In this document: positions 24,501 to 35,567 of the stretch, one piece after another | Layout: every line of letters starts with the position of its first letter | Position numbering within the stretch: the stretch's first letter is position 1 | Assembly (NCBI GenBank): GCA_014905825.1 | Contig: JACGCN010000021.1 | Location: 806,001-870,000, forward strand | From: Lyophyllum atratum | Lineage: Eukaryota > Basidiomycota > Agaricomycetes > Agaricales > Lyophyllaceae | Direction of reading: 5' to 3' | Length of the DNA stretch: 64,000 bases | Program-made: the position numbers and the translations under genes | Notes under the pieces: generated by a model | What the model was told of the DNA's origin: nothing | Database searches by the model: none | Seen by the model: only the letters and a program-made list of their open reading frames with translations

Positions 24501-25700
24501 AGACCCAAGAAGGGCCCGGGGGTCCAATGATGTATCAGCCAGATGGATCGTGACAATTTGGTTTTTGACGCCTGGGTGGATACGCTCGGCGAGGTGGGAG
24601 AGCAAAAGTGATTTTCCAGACGAGGGAGGCGATGTAATGAGGGTGGGAAGACGAAGAGATATGTGGAAGGCGAGTGACTGAAGGCCTTTGACCGCAGTCG
24701 GGGTGGGTATCAGGTGAGAAGTTGGGATGCCAAGGTGGCCAGGTGTTCGGAGAAGGAAGACACCATGTATGTTGACAATATGTGAGCTAGAAAGACGATA
24801 AGTAGAGTTATTTGATACAGGGAAGATGCGACAGTACCTGAGCTCTGAGGGTTGGATTGGCGAAAATGATTCTCCTTCGCCCACATCGTAGTAGCCATGG
24901 TCCTCCTGGGCAATTTTTTCTCGTGTGTCCTTGACGCGCTGTAATTCAATCACAGGCATAATCCACCCATCCACCTCTTTTCTGCTTCCATCTACATCCG
25001 TCCCATATTCCATCTGGCAATCGACCCCATATGGCTCCCCAAGAACCTCTTTTTCCATCACTTCCCGTTCTGCCTCTCCCATGCCGCTCTGGAGGGCATA
25101 ACAACGTATAGCAAGAAGTCGGACACCATTGTCTAGGTGAGGAGTCCATATTAGATTTGATAATGGAGATAGTGACCAGATAAGCAATTTCGGTAGTTCG
25201 CGATTCGCCCTGAGGATCCGGTAGTAGGTGAGGAGCAGACGCTGAAGGCGATACACATCAATGGAAAGAGGAGAGGGGGTGGTATTTATGAAGGCCAATG
25301 GCCCTTCAGCAAATGTGGGTGTCGTCAATATCCGGTATAGCATCCTGGAGCTCTGTCAGCAGGTGGAAAAACGAGATAAGGCAACGACATACGGGAACAA
25401 CTCCTCATGATTTTCTAGCAGAAGACACAACGCCACCAATTGGTCTTCTGAATTTTCTTGGTCCTCCAACCATCGCGCACAAAGATCGAAGAGGATGGGG
25501 CGATAGAGAGTTGCGATGGTTAGGGTGAAGGCTGGTAACTCGAGGAGCCGGGATAGGGTTGCCAATAATTCTTTTGTAGATGTAGCACTGAGCAAATCCG
25601 ACGCGTATTTTGATGAGTGTGGAACGGTCGACAGCAGGGCTGTAGTCTGTCGCCGTAGGTTGATGGACAGTGGGTCATGAATAACACTGCAGGATGCCAT
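9575..25700 (-). CDS. MDN1: Midasin, dynein-like AAA ATPase of 60S ribosome biogenesis
   Basis: A 16-kb gene with large exons separated by short introns. Midasin (Rea1/Mdn1) uses ATP to strip assembly factors (Ytm1 complex, Rsa4) from pre-60S particles in the nucleolus and nucleoplasm. From the N-terminus (ATG 25700) six Walker A loops are visible in order: SPPSSGKSLL (about 24.6 kb), GETGTGKTSVV (23.5 kb), GPTSSGKTSS (22.1 kb), GETGAGKTSVC (21.2 kb), GSPGVGKTSLV (19.95 kb) and GQRNSGKTEVV (19.0 kb). A long linker follows (about 18-12.9 kb), then an Asp/Glu-rich stretch (12.6-11.1 kb). The C-terminal MIDAS domain has the metal site IAIDDSRSM (about 10.24 kb) and FIISDGM. The last residues are FFERISEE. 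Order and size fit full-length midasin (about 4,700-4,900 aa). I saw no frameshift. Intron borders in 16.1-17.9 kb are approximate. Confidence 0.95.
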
Positions 25701-26391
25701 CTTTTAACGAGTCTAGATCACGAAGCAGAACGAATTCCCCGGCTTTGTGTCACTGAAATAAAGCAATCAGTATGAGTGGTATGGTCAGGAATACGGCAGA
25801 AGACACCTTTATACGAAGAGCAGTCGATTCGTAAAGTGAGCAACAATGTTGGTGTACCAGATAAAAGTTTTGAGGCCAAAGTATTTTCAGGGTCACGCGC
25901 AACAATTTTTGTTTGTCTTTGTTGGCGCTGCCAAACAACTGAACCCGTCTCGGCTCAGCGGTAGCACCCAGTACCGCAAGCACTCCGCAAGCACCTCCCG
26001 CCCAAGCACCAGAGATAGGGGTGCTGCGGTAAGCTGCGGCCTGAGACGTTGTATCCGCCCTCTGCTATCCTCCAATACCAATTCCATTATCATAATTTTA
26101 TATTCTTGGCACTGATCCGCTCTCCCTCCCCGACTCACAGTGACACATGAGCAGCAGCCCTCATGACCGCGATCCCAACAGACACAGCGCGTACCACCTT
26201 CAGACAGGAATACATCGGCCAATGGGGCCATCTATTAGGCAGGGCCATCACATGGCAACCTGATAAGCATATGGTTCAAGCCCCCTGGTTGCCCCCGACC
26301 TCCATGCATCACTTGCTGACGTACTAATCGGCTGCCAGCCATTACTCCTTAAAAGCTCCCCGATTGAAACACGACGTTCCTTGTCGCCGAG
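25701..26391. promoter_or_regulatory. Divergent promoter region between midasin and beta-hexosaminidase
   Basis: This 691-bp stretch separates two genes transcribed away from each other, so it must hold both promoters. A taaaag stretch about 40 bp before the hexosaminidase ATG is the only core-promoter-like element I can point to. No gene is visible inside. Confidence 0.5.
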
Positions 26392-28602
26392 ATGTTGCCC
26401 CTCGTTGCGCTATCTGTCCTCCTCGCAGTGTCGCCAACCCTCGCCGTTTGGCCTGTACCGCGTCAATACACCACGGGAACCACGCCCCTGCGTCTTTCAC
26501 CCTCTTTCTCGATCAAGCTTTCTGGCGTCGACCATGCCCCTCAGGATCTCGTAGCTGCCGTCGCCCGTGCCTCCGACCAGTTGCATAATGATAAGCTGCA
26601 AGCCCTTGTCCCCGACCGCGGAGCATCCTCGGCAAAAGTCATTCGCGGCGCGAAGACGCTTAGCTCGCTCACGCTCAGCCTGTCAAGCAAAGGCAAAGCT
26701 AAGAGCATTTCCGAAGAAGCCATCGTCGACATCGAGTCCCGTGTCGAGGGCTACACGCTCACTATACCCGCGGATGGATCCGCCGCGTCCTTGACGGCCA
26801 ACTCCACTTTGGGTCTATTCCGTGGTCTGACGACCTTCGGCCAACTCTGGTATGACTGGGATGGCACGACCTATACACTCGAGGCGCCCTTCGACATCGT
26901 CGATTCTCCTGCTTATGTGCGTTGTCAACCACTCTCTCAAGGCCCCGTGACCGTTTCTGACCACCGAGCAGCCTTACCGTGGGCTTATGTTGGATACCGC
27001 CAGGAATTTGTACGTTCTTTTTGTCTATGAGCCTGCGCGGTCCCTCACACTTTGTAGCTTCCCTGTCGCAGACATCAAACGTACCCTCGATGCTATGAGT
27101 TGGGTCAAGGTAATTTACCACGATTTCACCTATGGAACACGAATTGACGCGCCCCTAGATCAACACACTTCACTGGCATGTCGTGGACTCCCAATCTTTC
27201 CCACTGGTCGTCCCAGGCTTCACCGAACTTTCCAAAAATGGTGCCTATTCCGCCTCCCAGGTGTACACCCCCAGCGACGTGAAGGACATCGTTCAGTATG
27301 CAGCTGCAGTATGTCTACGCGTTTCTTCCTCCGACAAAATTACTCAGCCCTCCTTAATAGCGTGGCATCGACGTCATGGCGGAGATCGATACCCCAGGCC
27401 ATACCTCGGTCATCGCAAAGACTCACCCCGAGCACATCGCGTGCTTCGAGGCGTCCCCCTGGACCCAGTTTGCCAACGGTGCATAACGCGTCCATTATAG
27501 GTCCCTTGCATCAACTTACCTCTTATAAACTATCCAGAACCTCCTGCAGGCCAGCTCCGCCTTGCATCGCCCTCAACCACCAACTTTACCACCTCCCTTC
27601 TCAAAGCCGCTGCCTCCATGTTCCCCTCGAAGCTCTTCAGCACCGGCGGTGACGAGCTCAACGCGAACTGCTATGATAAGGATGCTGCTACCCAGACTGA
27701 CCTTGGTGAGTCAACTGCGTGAAGATCGTTTTGGGTGACATAGGCCCATTAATGCGCCCTCGTACCATAGCTGCTCAGAAGAAGACCCTGGAACAGGCTC
27801 TGGATACATTTACACAGGCCACCCACAAGGGCCTGAGAGAGGTCGGCAAGAGAGCTGTTGTCTGGGAAGAGATGGTTATCGACCATCCTGTCACCCTCGC
27901 CAACGATACCATCGCCTTGTACGTTATTGTCTGTCGCATTCTGATCCCGGCCCTTCTAACCTCGCGATAGGGTCTGGATCTCCTCTGAGCACGTCGCCTC
28001 CGTCGCAGCGAAGGGGCACAAACTCATCCACGCTGCCTCTGACTACTTCTACCTCGACTGCGGCGGTGGCGGCTGGGTCGGACAGAACGTCTTGGGCAAC
28101 AGCTGGTGTGACCCTTTCAAGACGTGGCAGAAGGTACGTGCCTGTCTATCCATCGCTCCATCACACACGCTTATTTCGTTTTTGTCCAGTCTTACTCCTT
28201 CGACCCGACTGCGAACCTGACCGCCGAGCAGAGCAAGCTTGTTCTTGGAGGTATGCCGACGCCATGCCCTGTCCTCGCTGACTCTCACTGAGAGGATCTG
28301 CTGTAGGGCAACACCTCCTTTGGACCGAACAGTCCGGCCCGTCAAACCTCGACCCCGTCGTCTGGCCACGCGCCGCGTCCTCCGCCGAGGTTCGTCCCTT
28401 TTTCCTTCCTCTCTACCTCCACTCTTCCTGATGCGTCAACGAATTGTAGCTGTTCTGGTCAGGCCCCGGCGGCGACGTTGGCAAAGCGCTCCCGAGGCTG
28501 CATGACCTTGCGTTCCGCCTTCAGCAGCGTGGCGTCAAGGCGATCAACTTGCAGCCTTCGTGGTGTGCGTTGAACGCTGGGAAGTGCGATTTGAATGCGT
28601 AA
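26392..28602 (+). CDS. Secreted beta-N-acetylhexosaminidase, glycoside hydrolase family 20
   Basis: Signal peptide MLPLVALSVLLAVSPTLA, then VWPVPRQYTTGTTPLRLSPSF, the typical start of mature fungal hexosaminidases. The N-terminal accessory domain (to about residue 160, ending FRGLTTFGQLWY) precedes a TIM-barrel domain. Landmarks across several introns are PYRGLMLDTAR, FPVADIKRTLDAMSWVK, NTLHWHVVDSQSFP, GIDVMAEIDTPGHT and FSTGGDELNANCY, holding the catalytic Asp-Glu pair. These are followed by VVWEEM, ALVWIS and a C-terminal NLQPSWCALNAGKCDLNA. The enzyme removes terminal GlcNAc from chitin oligomers, working after endochitinases in cell-wall turnover or chitin feeding. Length and motifs fit an active enzyme. 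It shares its promoter region with midasin. Confidence 0.93.
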
Positions 28603-29137
28603 GGGGTATTAGTGACGGTTTAAATAATTATTATGGACAAGTGGGGGTTGTGTTAGTCAAAATGTAGCTCGCGTATATTTGGGGCAAGATAATAATACAC
28701 ATGGAGTCCCATGAAAAGCTGAGTGTACGTAACAAAATAAAATATGGGACCAAGGCACGATCATCCCACGAGCCATTGAGGAGATGCTCCCGTAAAGTAC
28801 GATAATCATCGACCACGAGCGTATGCGACTCAACTTGCGACGCGAATGCGGTCCGCCAGACAAGTTCGTCATAGTACGGGTTGTCCTGTTTGAGTTCAGA
28901 TATGGTGGGTGCGGACGATGATCTCCTCCGACTGCAATCCACACCAGAGTTGGACGTGGTATTCGGAGGCCGACTGAATCGCAAGTTCGCCTTTGCTCCT
29001 GTTGAGCTTGCTGAAGTTCTCCTGTCTTCCTATCTGATAAGATAATAAATGACGATAAGATGATACATCTAATAATGTGAAAGTCGAATCTCTTGCGAAT
29101 CTCCGGAGACCAGTATTTACACCTTGTTCTGACCCGA
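28603..29137. other. Spacer with an orphan minus-strand open segment
   Basis: Lies between the hexosaminidase stop and the SAR1-like start. A minus-strand open stretch (28984-28631) contains protein-like text such as DNPYYDELVWRTAFASQVES and VVDDYRTLREHLLNGSWDD. It has no ATG before the far end and no clear upstream exon. It may be a remnant or a 3' exon of an unrecognised gene. Confidence 0.35.
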
Positions 29138-30045
29138 ATGTTCAACTGGATTCTGACGCAGCTTGGTTGATCCTTTTTTCTCTGAGCCTTGCTAAACTTC
29201 TTGACCTCACGCCACCAGGACTGGGAAAGAAGATAAACGTCTCGCTGTGGGGACCTAATGTCTATGAACAAACTGTGCGGTTTCAACGCTTAACACGCAC
29301 CTCCTTCGTTTTTTCCATTGACAGGCTTCATTAACAGGCCCTAGTCAATGCGCTCAAAACTGGCGAATACATACCAAACACAGTGACTATCTTTTCCAGT
29401 TAGTCGAATGTATTTATGGTTCTCCTCACTGATATGGAAGATCTCATACAGTTTCTGAGAAGTTCGACTTCGGGGATGTGACTATTGAAGCTACAGTCCC
29501 TGACGGCAACGAAGGCGGTATGTACGAGGACCATCCAGATAGTCGACATACCCTGACTTTTACGCCCCCTAGCTCGTCGGAACTGGCGGTGGTATCTTTC
29601 AAATGGCGATTTTGACGGTATCGTGTACGTGGTTGACCTCGCAGATATTGATACATCAAAATCAGAGCTGAAAAGCCTACTGAACGACGAGATAATCACG
29701 ATACCAATCGTTATCATTGCGCCCAGGTCCGTCTCAGACTTGGATGGTGAAGTCAAATTCGAGTTCGAAGAGGAAGAGTTGAAGGAAAAATTGGAGTTCG
29801 ATCCAGCAAAGGTACGCTAGCGATAATTGGCGCGTTGGAGTCAAAAATTGAAATTCACGGTGCACTCTTCTTGAGTATGATGACCGAGTCGCATTTTTCA
29901 TGTACTTGGTTTCCGAGTCTGGGCATCTTGAAGGGATTGATAAAGGTAAGCCTGTTCAGAGGATCAAGTAACGGTGGACCGGGTTCATCCCTTCGTCGCT
30001 ATCATTTCAGCGTTCCAGTGGCTTCTTGATCATCTTCGAGTGTAA
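29138..30045 (+). CDS. SAR1-like small GTPase with degenerate nucleotide-binding motifs (pseudo-GTPase)
   Basis: Seven exons fit exactly: 29138-29165, 29219-29274, 29338-29398, 29452-29517, 29573-29811, 29876-29945 and 30011-30045. They total 555 nt, or 184 aa plus stop; SAR1 is about 190 aa. The SAR1 framework is visible: MFNWILTQLGLGKKINVSLW, ALVNALKTGEYIPNT, SISEKFDFGDVTIEA, GARRNWRWYL, DGIVYVVDLADIDTSKSEL and a C-terminal AFQWLLDHLRV. The GTP-handling motifs are changed. The P-loop GxxxxGK(S/T) reads GPNVYEQT. The D-x-G-G-H switch II reads PDGNEG. The NKxD base-recognition motif is replaced by APRS. SAR1 normally recruits the COPII coat at ER exit sites. This protein is unlikely to bind GTP the usual way. 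It could be a young pseudogene with an intact frame, or a real pseudo-GTPase. The exon 6 acceptor (ttgag) is weak. Confidence 0.75.
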
Positions 30046-30851
30046 ACTGCTGGAAGAGCGCAGGTCAAAGTTTCCGACCTCGATATAGTTGTACTAGTCG
30101 ACGGCCGCTTTTCATTGCGAAACTTGTAGTTTCCAAGATGCCTAGCTTCGGTAGCCGTATAATATGAATCTATGAGAATAAGACTGTGCAACTCTATATT
30201 AGTCGGTTCGTCTTTGCTGGCTAACTCGCTGCTACTCAGTACTCAGTACTCAGTACTCAGCTTTGTGGTCGTCATGTTGTTGTGGAACTCCTTATCTTAT
30301 CTGATGAATTCACCCAATGATGGATTGGTTGATTCCTTCCCGCCCCGGGCCGCCACCAACGTGCTCGAGTCGACATTATTTGCTTGCGGAGCGTCCGTCG
30401 CATCAAGCCACCTTGTACATCCCGAACACACGTTTATCCCCAGCTAGCTCTACAACTACCTTTCACACTGCCGACCTCAATGTTCTCGTGCACCACAATG
30501 AGCTCTATTGCTGGCATTGATGTGATTCATGCCGTTGAGTCTCAGTCGCCACCTACTTCTGCATATTTTTGATAGCTTTGTTTATAGCGCTAGTCGCTGA
30601 TTTGCGGTCCTAGTCTGTGATTGATAGCAGAAAAGCAACATGGCATGGCTTTTGTAAAGGCATACAAAGCTCGGCCATGCGACTGGAAATCTCACAGGAC
30701 TTGATACACACCCGGGGCCCTCTTTGACTGCAACATTGAGGCTGATCCTGCCCTCAATCAGGCCAGCTTCGTGCGCACGTTCGCTACGACCACATAAGTA
30801 GCCTCGGATTCTTTATTGGTTCACTCTGTTCTTCTCGTGTGACCTATCCCC
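30046..30851. other. Intergenic region with a short heptamer repeat
   Basis: About 800 bp between the SAR1-like gene and the phytase-like gene. Apart from the 7-bp tandem repeat at 30233 I see no gene. The last 200 bp should contain the phytase-like promoter. Confidence 0.45.
30233..30260. repeat. Heptamer microsatellite, (tactcag)x4
   Basis: Four perfect tandem copies of tactcag. No coding frame depends on it. Confidence 0.97.
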
Positions 30852-32756
30852 ATGTTGGCATCGCTGGCGTCGTCCGTTGGTTTCTTGTTTCTGGCAAATT
30901 GGGTTTGCGCATCGCCTGCGCCAGGTGCTGCGGGTGATGGTACGCCGGCCGCACGCGTAGTCCAGTCTGTAACTTTGAATGGACAGACTTTTGTGAACAA
31001 GGTACGTCGTGAATCTTTTGTCGTCATCGTGATTCGGCTGTTGACGACTATAATTTTGAAGGGTCTTGTTGGGTTTGGACTCATCCCTTCCGACTTCAGG
31101 GAGTCCACAGGAGATACTCTCGGTGGAATTGGCAGCGCGATGGATATCAAGTATGGCTCTTTCAAAGCCTCGAATGGAAAATTCCAAGGAACCTTTGTCG
31201 TCTCGCCTGATCGCGGCTTCAACATGTGAGGATTCCCTGTCTAGAAGCTCTTCATTCCTCCTCAACGCTCGCATCGCTCAGAAATGGCACCATTGACTAT
31301 CAATCCCGTCATCACGAAATCGACTTTACCCTAACACCCTACTACGACACGGCGAATCTCAGTTTCGTCGCTGCTCAGAATACTCTTAGCCTTCGCTACA
31401 GGAAGACTATTTTGAATTCTGAAAGGGAAAACAAAAAGACGTCTGGGCTTACACCCCTTGCTGTGCGGAAAGAGCAGTCTCGATCCTCAACAAAGGCTTT
31501 CTTGGACCCGGAAATGCCAATTGCCTCAATAGCCGAGCCACACCTCTCCGTCGACGCTGAAGGCCTTGTCTCCAATCCTGACGGAACGTTAGTCATTTCA
31601 GTCTAGTCGACGGAGTTTATTCATATGTTATTTTGCAGCTTCTGGCTCAGCGATGAATACGGCCCATATATCTATCGCTTCTCATCGGACGGGAAATTGA
31701 TCCAGACCATTCAGCCACCCAATGCTTTCCTTCCTCGTGATGCCTCAGGCGCCTTGAATTTCTCGTCAGAGGCGGTCCCCAAAACTGGTCGTAATGGAAA
31801 CCAAGGTATACTTCCCGAAGTTCAACCAAAAGTTTTCTATCTTTGATCACCCTCATTTATGCAGGGTTTGAGAATCTTACGCTTGACCATAAAAATCAAA
31901 TTTTGTATGCCATGCTCCAATCCGCCACAATTCAAGACGGTGGTGACTCGAAGAGTACCTCTCGGTATACCCGTCTCGTCGCCTATGATGTCTCCCATCC
32001 ACTCCTCCGTCCCAAGCTCGTTGGCGAATGGGTGGTTCCTCTCCCCCAGAGCTCCAAGGGAAACACGCAAGCGAGCAGCGAGATCCACTTTGTGAGCCCC
32101 GGCGTCTTCTTGGCACTTGCTAGAGATGGGGACGGCAGAGGTGGTGGTGACGATAATTCTGGATATAAGTGAGTTGACCGTAGAGTCGGGTCGCATGACC
32201 AATACTGACACGTTCCAGGCAAGCAGATCTGTTCTCCATCGTGGGTGCGACAGATATCCACGGTACAAAGTTCGACGATCCGGCGCACCCGATCGCTACT
32301 GGCGGTGTTCTCGACCCCAGTATCAAGCCCGCGACATATGTTCCTTTCATCAACTACCTCGACCCCGCTGAGCTCGCAAGATTGGGGTTGCACAATGGTA
32401 TGGAATTAACAGCTGATCACTGTCTTTGTTCACTCGTGTACTGACGAGCCCTGATGCTAGGTATACCCAATGATCAAACCCTTATTGATGCAAAATGGGA
32501 GTCTTTCGCCCTGGGATCTGTCAATGAGGCAGACCACCCAGATGATTACTTCCTCTTCACCGCTGTAAGCTTTTCCTCTCTTAGGTGTTAGTCCACTTTC
32601 TTATAATTAAATATCTTGTAGTCCGACAACGACTTTCTTAGTACCAAAGGTGTTGCTTTGGGCGTTCCGTTCGATGGTGGTTTGGACGTCGACAACCAGT
32701 TCATGGTGTTCCGAGTGACATTGCCGGGTGCAACCAAGGCCCGACAGGGCCTGTAA
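30852..32756 (+). CDS. Secreted phytase-like domain protein (esterase-like activity of phytase)
   Basis: Signal peptide MLASLASSVGFLFLANWVCA, then the phytase-like (PF13449-type) beta-propeller over several exons. Landmarks are GLVGFGLIPSDFRESTGDTLG, GIGSAMDIKYGSF, GTFVVSPDRGFN, DGTIDYQSRHHEIDFTLTPYY and PHLSVDAEGLVSNPDGTFWLS. These are followed by DEYGPYIYRFSSDGKLIQTI, GFENLTLDHKNQILYAMLQS, TRLVAYDVSHPLLRPKLVGE, FLALARDGDGRGG, GATDIHGTKFDD and DNDFLSTKGVAL, ending LPGATKARQGL. The frame is continuous. Fungal members are extracellular or lumenal and poorly characterised; phytase activity is suggested only by the family name. A paralogue with the same exon pattern lies 600 bp downstream but is disrupted, so this copy is the functional one of the pair. 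Confidence 0.88.
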
Positions 32757-33362
32757 ATTTTTCCTCGTTTTGCACAAAGAAAATGACAGACATCATATGC
32801 TCTTTGGATAGAAAAGTCGAAAGCGCCGGAGCACTCTTAAAATATCTTGATGCTTAAAAAAAAGGGCACTTCCACAGACTTCCACCCACGTTGACCAAAA
32901 TAGCTCTAAAGATCGCTGCTACTCGGCGCCAATTGCGCCATTCCTTCCTTGTACCATGCTTTATCTTCCTTCCATTTCAACATCAGTGGTGACTGCGGCC
33001 ACCCTGCGAACGTTCGATGACGGCTCCACGCGTACGATGTCGATACTGCTACATTTGTCAACTCTTCGGCCTTAGGGACGGCCTTCAGCAAGCATCACCC
33101 TTGTTAAGCTTCTCGATGGCAAAAAAGGCAAGGGGTCTCTTAACAGCCCCAACGGAGCTATCAAGGAATGTCAAGTCGAATACACCCCATCACCTGGCAG
33201 ATACAGATCAGTTATCGGTGCTTCTCATCCATCGTTTGACGACGCGACTGCCATTCACGCAACGCAACTACCAGGTGATTCTCGCAGAACCCATGCTGAG
33301 CGTCTATATCAGCCTGAATTTCGGCCTCGATGCATCATATCCTCTCCCCTTGCGATCTCTCA
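32757..33362. other. Spacer between the two phytase-like copies
   Basis: Should hold the 3' end of copy 1 and the promoter of copy 2. Short protein-like stretches occur (minus strand 33091-32906, plus strand about 33030-33200). None has a start, stable splice pattern or recognisable family, so I do not call a gene. Confidence 0.4.
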
Positions 33363-33805
33363 ATGCTAACGTCCCAAACGTTTGCTCTTTGTCTCTTGCT
33401 GCTAGCGAAAGGCGTTCACTCATCTCCGGCAGGGTCCGCGACGGCCCATGGGGCGAGAGCTGCAGCATCTCCAGTTTCTCTAGCACTGAACGGAGTTACC
33501 TACGTCAACAAGGTGTGGGGTCCGGAGTAATATTTTGCGTCGCCCGTGAAACTTACTTTCCACCATGCAAGGGCTTAGTTGGTTTCGGTCTCATCCCGCA
33601 CAACTTCCGGGAAACAACCGGAGATACACTAGGTGGCATCGGTAGTGGTATCGACATCAAGTTCGGCACATGGAGGCAAGCATCCGCCGGTACCTTCATC
33701 GGAACTTTTGTCGTGACACCAGATCGCGGGTTCAACGTGTACGCACCTTTTCAATATCTTCCCGTTGCATGTGCTCACTTGTTTCTCAGAGATGGGACCA
33801 TAGAC

Positions 33806-33933
33806 CAGGCTCCTAGAACCAGCCGTCGATATGGTGAAGACGACTCTATCCCACTGCGGGTGTTGATGCCTTATCTGTAAAAATAGATTTTCTCATCATG
33901 TGATCAGTAGCCAATCAGTATCGAGGTGGTTTG
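33806..33933 (+). repeat. Left terminal inverted repeat of the DNA element
   Basis: Outer 19 bp match the right end at 18 positions. Inner blocks at about 33908-33933 (agccaatcag, gaggtggtttg) also recur in the right arm in inverted orientation. The 9-bp target repeat lies just outside at 33797-33805. Confidence 0.8.
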
Positions 33934-34274
33934 GTCGTCGCAAATCCACCTTTCCCCATTCCTCCAGTGCCATAAGTGATTAGTACGGCAGCACACGAAG
34001 AAGTCGATAACATGTCTACGCTACTGGACTCTGTAGCAATACATGGGCGGCGCGGAGAAGAAGCTGGAAGCAGCAAGACCGAGGTTTTTCTCGAGTATAC
34101 TCATGTAATAGCACTCAGCGTACGAACAAGCGGCCAATCTATTCCAGGTTCCAAAACAAATGCTTCTCCTAGTGTGCGTGAAAGTTGACAAGAAAAAAGT
34201 ATCGTACAAGGTATCGTAAATCCAAGGACAACTTGACAGCATGTTGATCAAAGCAGCGTAAAGAAGAAAAAAAC

Positions 34275-35460
34275 CTACTCCGCACGACAGACAAAGTCCA
34301 CGAGGGCGAGAAGCCCAGCCCTCTCGTCCCCAAGATGACGCTCGACGACGGCCTGCATCTCCGCGTGCAACAGCGGGCCGTGTGCGGCCTCGTCTCCCTT
34401 GGTCCGGATGGTGGACTGGTACTGCACGACGAGGGCGCCGCCCGCCGACTCGAGGAGCGCCAGTGCGGTCTCGGCCTTCTTCTTCTTGTCGCTGCCTGCT
34501 GGCACTTGATTGACGCGTTTTTGAAGAAGAGTCTTCGCGTCATCCAGGCGCTGGGTGTCGGTTTTGTTACCACTGAGCGTCTCGCGCCACCTGAGGGAGG
34601 CGGAGTTGCCGGCGGTGTCGAGCCCGGCGGCGTCGGCAAGGTGTTCCTGCGCCTTGGTGACGAGGTTGCGGAGGGCGATGAAATCGAGCTGGATGAGGAC
34701 ACGGATGTCAGCGGTGAGGCGAGCGCAGGCAGAGGTGTGCACGACGTACCGGGTTCCGGGCTTCGTTTGCCTGCCTCAGCTCCTCGACCGCCGCGTTGAG
34801 CTTCCGAGTCTGCTCCTCGAACTCGTCTGTGAGCTCACCGTGGGCCGACTGGATGCGCTCCGCCCATGCCTCGATCGACGCTTTCGATGTCGTGAGAGTC
34901 TTGATCTGGTTGGTCTGCTTGGATATTTGCCGGTCGCGCTCCCCGACGAGGTCGTGGCGCTGACTGAAGACCTCCATAAGGCGGTTGAAGCGAGCATCCT
35001 GGGACTGATTGATCTCCTCAAGCCGCTCGACCTTCCGATTGAGCTGCGCGATCTCCTTCCCCTGCACCTCGATCACCCCCTCAAGCCGCACGATCTCCTT
35101 CCCCTGCACCTCGATCACCCCGTGGAGCCGCGCGATCTCCTTCCCCTGCACCCCGATCTCCTTCCCCTGCACCTCGAGCACCCCCTTGAGCTGCACGATC
35201 TCCTTCCCCTGCACCTCGAACTTCCCCTTGTGATCCTGCATCATGTCGTTGTACACCTCCTCCCAGTTCTTTACGTGGTTCTTTGCAGCTCTCACCTCCT
35301 GGTTCTTCATCTGGATTAACGTTAACACATCGGCCTGCCGTTTTGCTGCGGCTGCATCTGCGGCTGCGGCCGCGCCAGGGACTGGCGGCAAGAAAGCGTA
35401 TAGATTCGCTGGCGGCGTGTCAGATAGGTCAGAGTCGTCGGAGAGTTCTGTAGGAGACAT
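34275..35460 (-). CDS. Coiled-coil protein carried by the TIR element
   Basis: ATG at 35460 gives MSPTELSDDSDLSDTPPANL, an Ala/Pro-rich stretch (PGAAAAADAAAAK) and then an almost continuous coiled coil. Inside it, EVQGKEI heptads repeat in 14-residue units encoded by a 42-bp minisatellite (35050-35238). More helix follows (QSQDARFNRLMEVFSQRHD, DEFEEQTRKLNAAVEELRQ). One intron lies at about 34692-34755 (gtacgt to tccag). Exon 2 encodes LDFIALRNLVTKAQEHLADA to a C-terminal LLALVDFVCRAE. I know no family for it and see no catalytic motif, zinc finger or signal peptide. It sits wholly between the TIRs, about 100 bp from the copia left LTR on its 5' side, so its own promoter may be lost. It could be a captured host gene or an element-encoded structural protein. 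Confidence 0.65.
35050..35238 (-). repeat. 42-bp coding minisatellite (two-heptad unit)
   Basis: The 18-mer gatctccttcccctgcac starts at 35050, 35092, 35134, 35155 and 35197, giving 42-bp spacing with one 21-bp half unit. On the minus strand each unit encodes 14 residues with VQGKEI at its core, that is, exactly two coiled-coil heptads. Confidence 0.93.
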
Positions 35461-35567
35461 ATTAATTGAGCAAGGAAATAGAGAGGGGAGTAGTTGCACG
35501 ACGCACCAGATGTAACCACAATCCGAGTATCGCCGTTGCGGACGGCGGCTTTGCGCTCCGCGGATAA

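Noticed and set aside
28631..28984. Minus-strand 117-codon open segment as a gene
   Set aside because: No ATG at its start and no upstream exon with proper splice signals; kept only as a note in the spacer entry.
35050..35238. Regularly spaced repeats that could suggest a CRISPR-like array
   Set aside because: Units are adjacent and in-frame coding repeats of a coiled coil, with no unique spacers; the genome is eukaryotic.
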